DNA of 64,000 nucleotides from Rotaria macrura (lineage: Eukaryota; Rotifera; Eurotatoria; Philodinida; Philodinidae), in contig OENT01000019.1 in the NCBI GenBank assembly GCA_900239685.1, forward strand, positions 186,001 to 250,000. Reading direction: 5' to 3'. Below the pieces are notes generated by a model. That model was not told where the DNA came from. It saw nothing but the letters and a program-made list of their open reading frames with translations, and ran no database searches. The translations under genes were made by a program, and so were the position numbers. Numbering within the stretch: the stretch's first letter is position 1; each line of letters starts with the position of its first letter. This document shows, piece after piece, positions 1-13,200 of this stretch.

Positions 1-566
1 TAACAAAAAAAAAGAAACATCACACGATGTAATTATGCGCTCTTTGTTATTAATGATCTAATATTGTAAGCCTGACAACTGCACGTTCATTTGCATTATT
101 CATGCTCAATAGGCCGAAAAACGTTCGACTTTCTATGTTGCTATATCAAATAACAGTGGAAATTTTAAAAAATTTTTTACTTTAATAGTCAAGCATTGAA
201 ACATTATCATTATTATTATTCTATATGAAAAAGTTTTGAAATATAAATGACCTGTAGAAGCCACACAGCTCATGGAACATTTATAATCGAGTATGAATAG
301 GCATGTTTCGCTTTTGTTTTGAAATATCATCAAGAACGAAATTATGATTTAAGTTCTCCTCTCGAATGCTTCACATGATATTCGAAAACGATTTCAATAT
401 CAAAACTTGATCCCTTTCTTTCTAAATCGGTGAACTAATTTTTATTAAAGATATCCATAATTAAATAATATTCGACATTCAAAGAATATAGAAAGTTAAA
501 TTTTAGACTAATAGCAACATCAAAAATAACAATGTTTTTATTTTAAAAATCAAAATTAATTCTCAC

Positions 567-3500
567 CATTTGCCAATGTTTCTATATGAGGTTTTGGAAC
601 TTCTACACATCCATCGCATTGACATTTAAACTTAGAAATAGAAATAAAAGAACGTAAATAAAAACGAGACATATTTTCAACTTACAAAATACTGTTCTAA
701 GAGAACATTTTGTCTTTGTTCAGTCGACGGTAAAAGAGATTTTTGTGGTCCGTAACAATTGAAAATTTCTTCGCCTTGCCGTATTGGTTTTGCTGTAAAT
801 ACGCGTAAATGTCCTTGATCAAATACACAACGAATATTTGGAATACATGAATGATTCATCAATGCACATGTTGGAAATATAGCTGATGCAAAGCGTTTTG
901 TTGTTTCATCATGATCATCATCATTATCAAATATGATATCATCATTTTGATTTGTTTTCGTTATTGATATTGTTTGCGCATTACAAATCATTTGTTGTAT
1001 ATGTTTAAGTAATATGGATGCAAGTAAAATTTGTTCAGTATCACGTTTTTTTATTTGATTACATCGTAAAAAATTCGTCGATTTGATGATTTCCGAAAGA
1101 AGATAAGCTGTTAACGAATAATGAAATAAATCGTCGATCGACATTTGTTCTGTATGTGTTATTAACTTTTGTATCGATGAATAATCGGATTTATATATAT
1201 TATTAGTATTATTATTATTATTATTGTTGCTATGATGATTATTTCTATTTGTTTCTTCGTTATCATTTGGCATCGTTGTTTGAGTTATTGTGGTCCATAA
1301 AGTTTCATGATCAGTTATTGTTAATGTACGATAAGCTATTATAAAATCGAATAGTGTACATATTTCAAAAGAGAAGAAACTCTACAATACCAATATTCTT
1401 ACCGAGAAAAGCAATGCCTAATGTTTTAAGTATATGAATATGTTTACATTCATATTGATGATAACTTGCAAGTGCAACTTGTTGACAATGTTCACTACAG
1501 AATAGAACATGAGAGCACTGAGAACATACATACGGTATGACAATAGCCGTTAAACTAAAATTATAGAAAAATAAATGAATATACCAATAGATAATTATTT
1601 CGAACTTCGATCTCTACCAAAGTATTTCTTTCTAATTTCAATTGAAATGTTCGAATAACTGATTGACGAACTATTCTTTTTCTTATTTTACTTTATTAAA
1701 TATGTCAGAAAAATATAATACATAAAAGGATTGTCATGAAATAAATCATGGAAAAAGTAGAACAATCATTACATGATCATGATTATGCATCAAATTTCTA
1801 ATTGAAATATTGCATTCTACTAGCCGTCTAGTATAATTCTGAAATAAGTCTACTGTTTATACAGAAAGATGAAATTCTTGAATAAGTACTATCAATAGAT
1901 TTGCACCAAAAGAAAATGACATCTGATTCAATTAGTAGTGTTCATACAAGAAAAGAAATGACATTGTGAATTATTTCCTCACTTTGTTGACAGCAATCGA
2001 ATAGAGTAAGATGCATATATTGGAGCCTATGATATCTTTATCTATAAGGTACGTCAGTGAGTGGACGTCTTCTCATTTTATTGTCGGTATCCAAAGACTA
2101 CAAAAAGTAATAGTCAAATTTATTCCAACACCGTTTTTGATTAAACTATGTATGCTTTTGAGCAGTATTAAAAAATGATGTTTCGAAAAAAAAAGTTTCA
2201 CGTTTCACACCCAGTGAAAAATATTCTCGGATTTCAATCAAATTATTTTGCAACAGAATCCAATTCTCAATCCGATTGATAATCTTGATTATGATCGATC
2301 ACCATTTAACCCAAACTTGATGTTATTGCTAACACAGTGGAAATTAGATTGATTGAAATCAGATGGTTCTGCAGCACAATTCAAAATTATCAATCGATTG
2401 ACAATGTGGATTTTACTCGAAAATAATCCGATTTCAATCAATCTAATTTCCACTGTGTTAGCAATAACATCAAGTTTGGGTTAAATGGTGATCGATCATA
2501 ATCAAGATTATCAATCGGATTGAGGATTGGATTCTGTTGGAAAATAATTTGATTGAAATCCGAGAATATTTTTCACTGGGCAACAGTCGGAAATCTAAAC
2601 TATTCACCTTACTTTAATGTAATGGTGTGTAATAATCAAGAAATAAAACAACTGACGGTTAGAATTTTTATGAAATTCAAAACATGTGTAACAGCTATCA
2701 TCTAAATAAATCTAGTCACTTCAACGTCAGAATTAATTCGTTTGTGCATTTCAGTCTATTAGAAGGGTATACATCTTTTTGACAATCATTTTACATAGAA
2801 GGACAATAAAATATTTGTTTGCCAAAATGTTCATAGTGCTAATTTATGCGACTGTATTTCAAAGGTAAACATAAAATTGTTGCTATGTCATAACCATTGG
2901 ATATTATCTATGTAAGTACTCATGAAAAAAAAGGTTTTCATTGTAAAATTGACACATATGACTATGAAAAATTTCTATGAATGTAATAATAAAATAAATA
3001 CTAACCAGTGATCACAGTATGTATATGCAAACTTTGGTAATAATAAGCAAGCATACGGACGTTCATTAAGTATTAATGAATCCGCTGGTATATCATGATT
3101 AGCAATTATATGTCGACCTTTATCTTTTGAATAACACATACGTATAGTTGAACTAGCGCAAGGTATTAATTTGTTAGATCCATTTAATAATAGTTTTGAT
3201 TCGTCAATGAGAATCATACTACGAGGTGGTGATGGAGGTGATGGTGGATGAAATTCATCGGAAATCTTCTCTTCAGTTGATTTTGTTAAGCAAGCAGTTA
3301 TCGTATCCGTTGGTGCTGGTGAATTTTGAATAAGATCATCGAGATTTTTATACGATGTTATTTGTTGTTCTTGTTCATGTTGTTCTTCTTTTCTTTTATT
3401 TAATATAGCTATTTGTCGACTTAATTGATCCATTTCTTTACAAAATGAATCAATCTTTTTCCTATCAAGACCAGCCGTTTTTTTAATCAGATCACGGCAT

Positions 3501-4086
3501 AGTTTGAGTTCATAGGCACTTCGTTCAGGATCATTTAATTTATGATAACATGCCGCTCGACGAAATACTAATCTTGAAATACAAACGAGAATTAAAAGAA
3601 AAACAAAATCAATACAATATGAAAATCATCTGAGACATACTTGAATTTAAGTTCATTTGGATAAAAATCATTGGCTAATTGTATAGCACGTATTGATTCA
3701 TGATAATGATTTAATTCGAAAAGAACAGCTGATAAATTTCCATAGGATAATGCCATATCTTGACTGTTAATCGTTGATAATGCAATACTTGCACGGTAGC
3801 ACCATGCTGCACGCGATAGATCTTTGTCAACAAAATAATCATTTCCTTTTTTACGAAAATTGATAGCTGTTGTTGCATTTTTCGTCAGGGATGATGATGA
3901 AGTTGATGATAGATAACGTTCGAATGTATTTGACAGAAGACTTGCACGATTATTATGTATAAAACGAATACGATCAAGATCAGATTTAAGTTGACTGAAC
4001 TCTGTATAGAGACCTTTTTGTATAGCAAGATCAAGCGTGTTCGATGCTGTATCAAGCCAATCCATATCAGAAAATGGGGATTCCAT
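567..4086 (-). CDS. SMYD4-like TPR/SET/MYND protein lysine methyltransferase (3' end beyond window)
   Basis: Five exons: 3641-4086, 3006-3572, 1403-1554, 686-1335, 567-630; all phases match, giving about 626 residues so far. Exon 1 carries TPR-like helices (RKKGNDYF, WCYRASIAL, YGNLSAVLFEL). Exon 2 ends with the N-terminal SET half (GRHIIANHDIP). A MYND zinc finger is split over exons 2/3 (YCDHC, CSQC, FCSEHC, SYHQYEC). Exon 4 has the core SET motifs ALMNHSCIPN, IRQGEEI and NCYG, after a poly-Asn tract; exon 5 gives post-SET cysteines (CQCDGC). SET split by MYND defines SMYD enzymes, which use S-adenosylmethionine to methylate lysines; the N-terminal TPRs point to the SMYD4 type (human about 804 residues). 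The last exon ends phase 1 at a GTGAGA donor; I found no following exon in 1-566, so the C-terminal part probably lies off the left edge. Confidence 0.87.
2210..2580. mobile_element. Palindromic MITE / foldback element in SMYD4-like intron 2
   Basis: Arms 2210-2360 and 2430-2580 are near-perfect inverted repeats of about 151 bases with only a few mismatches. Outer ends read CCCAGTGAAAAATATTC and its complement. The roughly 70-base loop holds a decayed piece resembling the arm interior. There is no ORF. It lies wholly inside the 1555-3005 intron. No convincing target-site duplication was seen beyond a possible CA, so the superfamily is unassigned. Such elements are mobilised in trans by a DNA transposase; none is present here. 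Confidence 0.85.
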
Positions 4087-5436
4087 TAATTGTTTTCAGA
4101 ATGTATGAAAATAAAATATCTAAAAGTAAATAAAAGTTTTAATTCGATTGTAGAATCGATACGAAATTATAGCTATGATATGATAAAAAATCTTTCCACA
4201 AATACGGATTCTTAATCAATTTTAAGCCGTGCTGAAAACTGTTGTGCAATAATTTCGAAAGAGTTCGACTGTCGCATATTTTATTACTTTCAAACTAATA
4301 TTCAACATGAAACTGATCGTAAAATATAAAGATAACATAGTACATTTAAAGCAAGTTTGCTAATCAGTTTCATATATTCATTCTCTAGATAATATCTATC
4401 CTGGAAAATAAACGGGTAAAATCTGCTTTTTTTGCGTGTGTCCGGTATTATTTTATCTAATATAATCAACAAAATGTATGAGTCTCATTGGAGAAAGAAA
4501 TCTGTTCACTCAATCCCTGAAGAATAAAAGCATTATCTACAATGTCACTGTTGTTGCTAATGAGAAGAAGATTATTGTATTCCATCTATTTTAGACAAGG
4601 TTTCTATAGCATCCTATTACATAATCGTACACAGATGAAACATGATAGTAAGATCATACATAGTAAGACCTTACTCTCCTTTATTATACTAACGAGATCT
4701 GTCATTGCTTAAGATGCGAAAAAATGCAGAGTGAAGTTCAAACTATGACCAGCTTACTTCAACACTCATTTCAGATTGTATTTCATCATGAATTATTTCT
4801 ACTATCTAAAACAAACTAGGTTTACTCGGGGATTAATGATCAATCATTTTATATTAATCATGATCGATGTTCTTCATATTATTTAATGCCAGCCAATGAG
4901 CATTTACACATTGAATAACTTTCTTTTTGTATTCCGCAAAAAGAAAAACTACTCTTTCAATAAGCAGAAATTTCTAATCAATAGATGAAAACAAAAACAA
5001 AACTTGCATGTATTCAAAAAATTTGTTTCAATAGAAAAACAACCAATAAAAAAAAGAGCATGTCACTAATTCTATTTCTCGATAAATAAAATCTTAATGT
5101 TAAAAACTCAAGACATCTAAAATATTTTATTTTTATTATTATTATCTATTTCTTCGCAATTGTGGTAAAATGTATATATATATAATATATATATAAATAT
5201 ATATATATTAAAAAGATAGGAGAAATTCATACATGTAGAAAGGATGACTTAGACACGCAGAAAAAAAAACAAATTCTCCACAACAAAAAAAAATGATACG
5301 TGAATAGTCGTTATATACTTGACTACCAGTTCCTGAGAATATAATTCAAACTAAGTAATGACACACCCACACACTGTTTGATTGCATTGCACACAAATAT
5401 TAGAAGAAAAAAAAAAGAAACTGAATAAATGCTTTT
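4087..5436. other. Spacer: dystrophin 3' UTR side and SMYD4-like promoter side
   Basis: No supportable coding exon. Both neighbours are on the minus strand, so this should hold the dystrophin 3' UTR and the 5' region of the SMYD4-like gene. An imperfect AT repeat lies at about 5171-5208. No other clear structure was seen. Confidence 0.6.
5132..5137 (-). terminator. Candidate dystrophin polyadenylation signal
   Basis: AATAAA on the minus strand about 300 bases after the dystrophin stop codon. It is the first canonical hexamer I noticed downstream. AT-rich sequence makes chance matches likely. Confidence 0.35.
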
Positions 5437-7240
5437 TCACGATACAACTGAAGTATCGATTTGTTGATAAAACGACGGAGAACCATTTGATTGTGGCTCA
5501 GTAATAACAGAAACAAGATCGCCAACAGCACGATTTATATCATCAGCCATATGAAATAGATTATCGATTGTTATTAAATCTAATGACGAAAAGCAAAAGC
5601 AAAAAATGATCAATAAGGATTTGTTTCTGTGATTCATATTCAAAAGTTACTTGGCTGTCGTTCAAGATTTCTATCCATAGAACGTCTTAAACCTAATGTT
5701 GAACTATGCAATGGACTTGATATTGCTGTTGAACGATGTTCACTCACACTAGTATTACTTGTATGATGATGATGATGATTATGATGATGCAATGAAGGAG
5801 ACTAAACAAATGATTAAATTCTCTTCTAGGAGAACAAATAAATGTCATATTTAATACTTCACGAATTAATAATTGTTTCGATTTTCTTAATTGTTTTTCA
5901 AGTTGTTTATTATGTTCTTCGAGTATTTTCATACGTTGTTCCAATTTTGTTTTATGATGACGTAATTGTTTAGCTTCACGTAACATTTCACGATCACTCG
6001 AATTATAATCATTTACTAATGGCAATGAACCCAATTGACTATCACTTTGATGAAATTGATGTTGTCGATCGTTGATAAGTAAAGATTTTTCCATGTGCTG
6101 TTGACATAAGCGTTCATATTCATTTTGTAATAAATGATTTTCATCTTCAAGATCACGTATTATTGCTTCTAATTCATTACGTTGTTCATTATCAAGTGAA
6201 CGTGAACGTGTTAATATGTCATGTGCAGCTACACGAGGCTAGAATATGAAAACAACAACTTGCAGATCAAGATTATTATTTTTTTTTGTCATATTTGTTA
6301 AACATTCAAAAAAAGCGATTTCTTGTCTTTGATTACATGACACAAGAATCTATCATAAAATGATATGCACATAAGTAACTGATATATTAAAGCATTTGAT
6401 AATATCTTATATGCTACTAGTAACAACGATAGAAATCATTCGTTATGATACGAATAGAACATGTAAATACTTCATAGTAGTAATCTCTTTGATATAGTTT
6501 CATGACATTTGCTAAACAATTTCCATGAAATATTCAAGATAACAAAATACGATTATTTTTGTTTCTTGAATCGAGCTCGCCGAAATGAGTCATCTAATCG
6601 ATAATACATACATAATAGACATTCAAAGAACCTACGAGTATTCTGAAATGAATTCAAACACTTGACTCGTTCCGACGAAGATAAATTCAACTTGTACAGT
6701 ATACCATATTAGTACGCATCATGAAAGTTAATATGGGTATATTCTTACGAAAAATTTACACAGATAAGTTTCAATAAGCATAGCTTACTATGGATTTGTC
6801 TAGTTTCAGGATTTAATTCTAATATCAGATGCATCGAAAATTGTCAGTAATCTTCGCTATAGAAAACATGCCACCGTACAAAGTTCATTAAAATAGTTGG
6901 ACGGATTCGTTCTTTTTTTTCTTATGAATAGTTCATCGGACATGACAATGTCCATGATAAGTATAGTGTCTACTTGACATTAAAGAATCTATTGTGAGAA
7001 CATTCTTCTCTAGCGAATCTCTCGAGATCTGATTGAATTAAGTACTTGTAGTGTCCAATCAAAATTTCTATTCATACCGATGCATGTACAAAACTGTTCA
7101 ACGTTCGACAATGTTGCGCAATTATTCCATGTTCATCAGTTCTAAATGTAAAAACATAATTCGAATACTGAAATAGATATTTTTCTTCATCATACGATTG
7201 AATCGTTGAAGATGTCATTGGAACAGTTTCAAGGTCGGTT
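5437..7240 (-). CDS. Dystrophin block F: C-terminal coiled coils and tail
   Basis: Exons 7078-7240, 5858-6238, 5651-5801 and 5437-5579. Exon 7078-7240 carries DLETVP and [13 protein letters not shown], matching the segment before the coiled coils in vertebrates. Exon 5858-6238 holds two leucine heptad stretches, [19 protein letters not shown] and [20 protein letters not shown], which bind dystrobrevin-type partners in other animals. The His-rich exon 5651-5801 and the final [20 protein letters not shown] end before TGA. The 6239-7077 intron, about 0.84 kb, shows nothing. Confidence 0.95.
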
Positions 7241-10200
7241 CTAAATAAGACAACAAGCTATTATTTCATGACGTACAAGAGTATATTCTTTAACATGATG
7301 AAACAGTTTGCTTTAATGACGAGAGCATCTTTATGATAGAATACGTAACTTCATCATTACTTCAATTGACCTTTCAGCAATTTAGTCATGCCTCAGTAAA
7401 AGATCATTATTGATTGTTTATCAACAATGTTCAAAAATGCATATCTTGATATGATTCAGTTCTATTCATCCTAATCGGATGTTTTAGAAACATTAAAAAA
7501 AGACTTTTGATCGAAATCGATTTCTTACTTGAATGGTGTTGTTAACATGGGAACTAAAACCGGTGATGATGTTGTTTGCGATGTCGTTGAAATATTATTA
7601 TCAAATACATGTGGCAATGGTAGATATCCAAGTTTGGGTTGTTTTCGATTTTTAGCCCATAATTTATTTTTAAATATACGAAAAAAATCTCGAATATCTT
7701 CTGATGAGGTTGTCTATAAAAGAAAAAAAGAAAAATCTGATTAGAAAAAGAGAAGCATCGTTGTATGCGTTGTTGTTTTTTTAATTATGTAGTTCTAAAT
7801 TACAAACCTCAGTATAATATTCTTGTAATGGATCATCCATTTTGAAAAATTTCGTTTGTTTACCAGAAAAGAAACAACTTTGACATATGTCACAATTAAA
7901 ATGTTTCAATGAACGATAACGAAAGCCAAGTATTGGATATATTTTACATATACTACAACGTGCTTCGTGTTTGGCAGCTTCACTAGCTGCTAAACGGTGC
8001 ATGACAGGTAACCAAACAAGTGACTGAGGTTCTAATTTAATCCATTCAAGAAAATCATTAGCTGTTAAAACATTCGGATTATGTGCCTATGATAAATAAT
8101 TTATTCATAAGTTGAAAATTTAAAATAAGAAGTTTATCTTACATATTCAAAACAACTTTTTACACTTGGCTCAACACTTGATCCACCAAATGCAGCGATT
8201 TCACCGAGTTGTTTCGGGATCTATTAGAAGAACATTTAATATAATTCATTTGAGAACGATTAGATTGTCAATAGGAAAAGGTAGTATTTAGAATTGATTT
8301 GTTCATAAAAATTTAATAGAAAATGTATATAGATTATGGAAGCGAATATCAATGAGAAGAAACTCGTATTAGTTATGTTATGCTAACGATACAGAACAAA
8401 CATGTTCGATAAAATCTAGTATAAAATTTTTTCAAGACGATACTTTCTTTTATCAGCATTCAATACTGGGACATATTCCATGTCGAATAAATCATGCCAC
8501 AGATACATCAACTCTTATTCGCCCTATCTCATTCATCAAGATATGTTGTCCAGCATCTGTCAGAATATAGTACACACTTATTCTACATCGTCTTAGTTGT
8601 ACTATTATTTGCTTAGTTTACTACACTACATCAAGTTGTTGATTAAAAACTAAAATACGTACTACAATGGCTTGTTGAAATAGAATTGACAAACGTTGTC
8701 GATCAACAACATCACGAGTATCGTTATCGGTTGACGGATACGCCACTAAGGAAAATACGTCTAAAAGGATGAAAGAAAAAAAAATGGCTCGTGTATATGA
8801 AATAAGCAAAACCCAATGTCTTTGTAGAATTTACATCGATATTTTTCTTCAATGTTTCCTCGACAAAGTAATGCCAAGGCCATCTTCATCGCTAGTAAGC
8901 GTATCGAGCCTGTTCGATTTCTATAAAGATAAACGAACAAAATATACAATGATTTCTAAGAGTCAATTGTCATTTGACTGTTGTTAATACAATCATGAAT
9001 TCAAATAAAGAATTTCATGACATTAACAATAAACCGAGAAATAAACAAACACATAACCGAAATAAAGTCTTGCGTTCAAACTTCATTACTTACGTGTCAT
9101 AGATATTTAATAACCAATTAAGTGTTAAATCAACAGTAAGTATAACATTAATTAATTGTGGATATTCATTAGCTGTTTTATCAAATATTGATTGTAAATA
9201 ATAAAGAATTTCTGCTATATCTACATATTTATCGAAATTCTTATTCGGTGTCTGTATTGTTTGATGTTCTTCGAAAACACTTATAATATCACTAAGCGAT
9301 GTTAAATCAACTAGAAAAAAAAAACAAATAAACAAAGGCAATAGTAGCGTAACTACATAAATATGATTCATCAAATATGAAACATACGACAAAGACGTTT
9401 CTGTAATGTACGAAGTTTCATAGCTGTACGATAGGCAGAAAAACGAATGTCATTAAAATTTGAAAACGAACGCATTAATTCAAGCCTTAGAAAATAAAAA
9501 GACATGTTTTTCTTTTGTCCTATATGTAATAGAATTCTTTCGTTTACATTTTTGGATGATCCCACAATGTACTTTGATCGGAATGACTAAATCAAAAATA
9601 ACTATACAGATGAAGAGAACAAAAAAACCTTGTAGAATTATTTACTTGATAAAATAAGGTACTTTATTAAAAGCTACAGCACGTTGCCAAGGATATTCAA
9701 CTGATTTCGCATAAATATCATTATCAGAAATTTTAATTGAATCTTGTAATAATTGTACTCGTTGTGATATTGATTGTAACGAATGTTCCCATCTGATTAG
9801 ATTTCAATATATTTAAATAAAAATGCATAATGAAAAATATGTCTATTTTGCTTCGTTCTATCAAACCTTTGATTAAGCTCTTGTACTCGATTTATTGTAT
9901 GTATATCGTAATCATTTTCAATCGTTTGTGATAGTTGTTGAATATCATCAATAGATGTTTTACATGACATTAGAGTTGACAGTAGTTGCTTAAATGAAAT
10001 TGTAAGCATTAAAAGTTTCATTAAAAAAAATCGATGTCCTCACACACTGCAAATATTTTTAGTGGCATGCAACATAAGATTTCTTTGAAGTTTTTTCGTT
10101 TCTGATGTTACAAGAAGAACTAATATTGGTAGAATAAGTCGTTGACAAATAGTAATTTCTTTTTTTGTAATCCTTGAGGCAATCTAATCTATATACGGAG

Positions 10201-13200
10201 ACTACGATAATGATTCTTATCTCTGTTGACATCGAGACGATGATAAAATCTCTATCCCAGAGGCATATTATAACTATAAGATCTAGTTGTTCGCACGACT
10301 ACGTATAGTAAAAAAAATTTATCAAAAAAAAATCATCGAACTCATTAGTATGTATTCTGACTGGTTATACTAACTGTAGGTCTTGTGCTGCTTTATCATC
10401 AAAATAAATCGACATTTGATGGATATGTAAAAATAATCAGATCTTATTGGTTCACTGGGTTAGTATACCCACCAATTTTCATAGCAGAAACATGGAGAAG
10501 TATAAAAAAAAATTATGTTCGACAGTCGTTGTCAAGGTGAACCATGAGAATCATATATATATATACATCCTACGTTTTATTGCTGATATCAAATATGAAT
10601 AGCAATTCTGATTAATACAAAGATTTATCGACTATGAGATACAGTGGTCAGTGAATATTCAACATATAAAATAAATTAGGCTGCAAATGAGATTAAAATC
10701 GATTATAAGTATACATCTTCAATCGATTAAAAATTGCTTAAAAGAAATCTATTTTCCTTCGAGATAAACGGTACAAATTTTGAAAAATTTTCTTGGACAT
10801 GCATCGATTAGAATCCATGTTTTTCATGAAATTTTAATCAATTATAGTCAACAAAGATCAAAATAATCGATGAAAATTTTGGTTTATTTTTTAATAATAA
10901 ACGAATTTTAATCTGATTTCTACCCTCATTGTTTTTGTATGAGTACTTGATTAATCTGAAACATTCTAAGATATTAGTTTTTCTTCTGTATTGGAAAAAA
11001 GTTTGATTTAATGGAAATTCAATCATCAAAATGTATACCATGGAAAAACTTGCTGCTAATATCGTTTTATATTTAGAGTTATTTGAGGAATAGTTTTCAA
11101 TTTATAATATATTGTGTAGGAAGAAAAAGTAAATTTCCTATTTGGGCACTCGTATTTTGTGTTCTTGAAATACTCATTACATATTCTATCGATAAATTTT
11201 CAAAGGAATAAATAAATATTCTAACGATAATTCTACCAACGAACAATTATTTAAATTACTTTTGTCTGTTCAATTTCAGTAGGCACTTGTTCACTGTTTA
11301 TTGCTCGTATTTGTGGTTGATGAGCATAAGCAAGTTCAATATCGAGCAAGTGTGCATGTAATTGATCACACTTACGGCGTACGTCTTCAACCGCCTAGTA
11401 GAGAAGAAAAGAAAATTTTGTTTTTTCATTAGAACGATAGAAAACAAAAAAAATCAATAACAACCGTTTGAGCACGTTGTAAAGCTTTTAGACGATGTCG
11501 TACATTGGTATTCACATTTTTCCAGCGTTGTGATAGTTGAAGAACATGTCGACGAACTTTTCGTAATGTTAGATCGGAATATTTTTTCAATGGAGGTGAT
11601 GGTGTTGCCGAGGAAAGTAATTCGATTTTTCCACCTCCAGTATCGTCTAAGAAAGTCCAACAAGATAAAAATATAGCTATATGTTGATAATGAACAAGAA
11701 CAAAAAAGGTCAGGGTTAGTTAGAAAAAAGAGAAATAGTTTCTTTTTTCACTGGTCGATAGTGATAACAAATCATAGCGCAGAGATCAATTTAACCCAAC
11801 ATAAGAAACGACCTCTTTCTTTTCTCATGAGAAAGTTTGTTTGATTCTTTACATACCAGCACTTTCCATGCCACTACTATCTTTGTTATCTGATGTATAT
11901 AAACGTTTGCCAGTATTGATTATTTGTTCAACATGTGGTCGAAGATTTTCATCGAGTTCGGTAATAATACGCTAAAAGCAAAGAAAAAGCGTATGGGAAG
12001 ATTATTTTCTTTTGCGACCATTGCAAGTAAAGAAAAAATAGAGATTGCGATTATTTCCTCCATTTGCATGAAGTATCATCGAGTGTCACTTGATTAAAAA
12101 GGAATAGAGAGCATCTAAAATGCTCATTGTTCGTTTTTTCTTCTCTTTTCTAATAATATGAAGAAGAAGAAATCAAGTTATTTAATAATATATGCAATAT
12201 TAATGTCGACTAATTATCTCGTCTTATTTAATGATTAAAGATAAATTTTTGATTTGTTTATTATCGATAAATGAAATATTCCAGATGAAATTTTTCTTTT
12301 ATCTCTGTTTATGAATCTTTCCATAAACAACATGGAAATGTTACATATCAAGAATGTCTACGGGTAATCAACAAAACTTAAAAGAAACAAATCATCATCT
12401 AAAGGCTTTTTTTCTTATGTCATCGATCAATTTTCGTCGATGAATTAAGTCTCATATAACAAAAACATAAAGATCATTCGTATTAAAAATTTCTTTTCAG
12501 CTTTCTTTCAGCACTTTCTATTATTTAATAATTTAGCATGCTTATGTGTGAACACAATCGGCATAATTATGATCGAGCTTACCTGACAATCTACAATAAG
12601 TCTATTATAATCGCTAATAGGTTGTATAACATTAGATTGTATTTGTTCTTCAATATCTCTAACATGTTTAATTAATAAATCTGTATTACTAATAATATTA
12701 TCAGTAGTGATATTTGACGAGTTTTTATATCGAATATCTTCAATTTGTTTTTGTGCATATGATAAACGTTGATGTAAATTTTCAACACGTTGTTTATCAT
12801 CATTATTTAAGTTTTGCGGTAAATTTGGTCGTTCTTCAATTAATTGAAGAATTGTCTGTAATAAATTATTTAAAATATCAATAAATTATTCAAGAAGAAA
12901 CAACTTGATCAGACCTTTAGCTTCGTGTCATTATTTTCATTTTGTTGATAAGAATCGATATTATCTTCGATTTGCTTAACATATTCATCAAAATCATCGA
13001 TACTTTTTGATGTATCAATAGTTGCTATTGGAGCTGTCACTCGAATTGTTTGCTGTTCATTGAACCATTGACGTATTTCAGATGTCATTTCTTTTGGGTA
13101 GTTATTGATGATGTCCGATATTTCATTGCTTGCATTTGCTTGGTTATTTTGTGTACTAAAATGTGAAACGAAATTAACACGAAGATGATCAATACGTGTT

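Noticed and set aside
7529..7744. Plus-strand open stretch with ATG
   Set aside because: It is antisense to the dystrophin exon 7529-7713, whose minus-strand product matches the conserved segment after ZZ.
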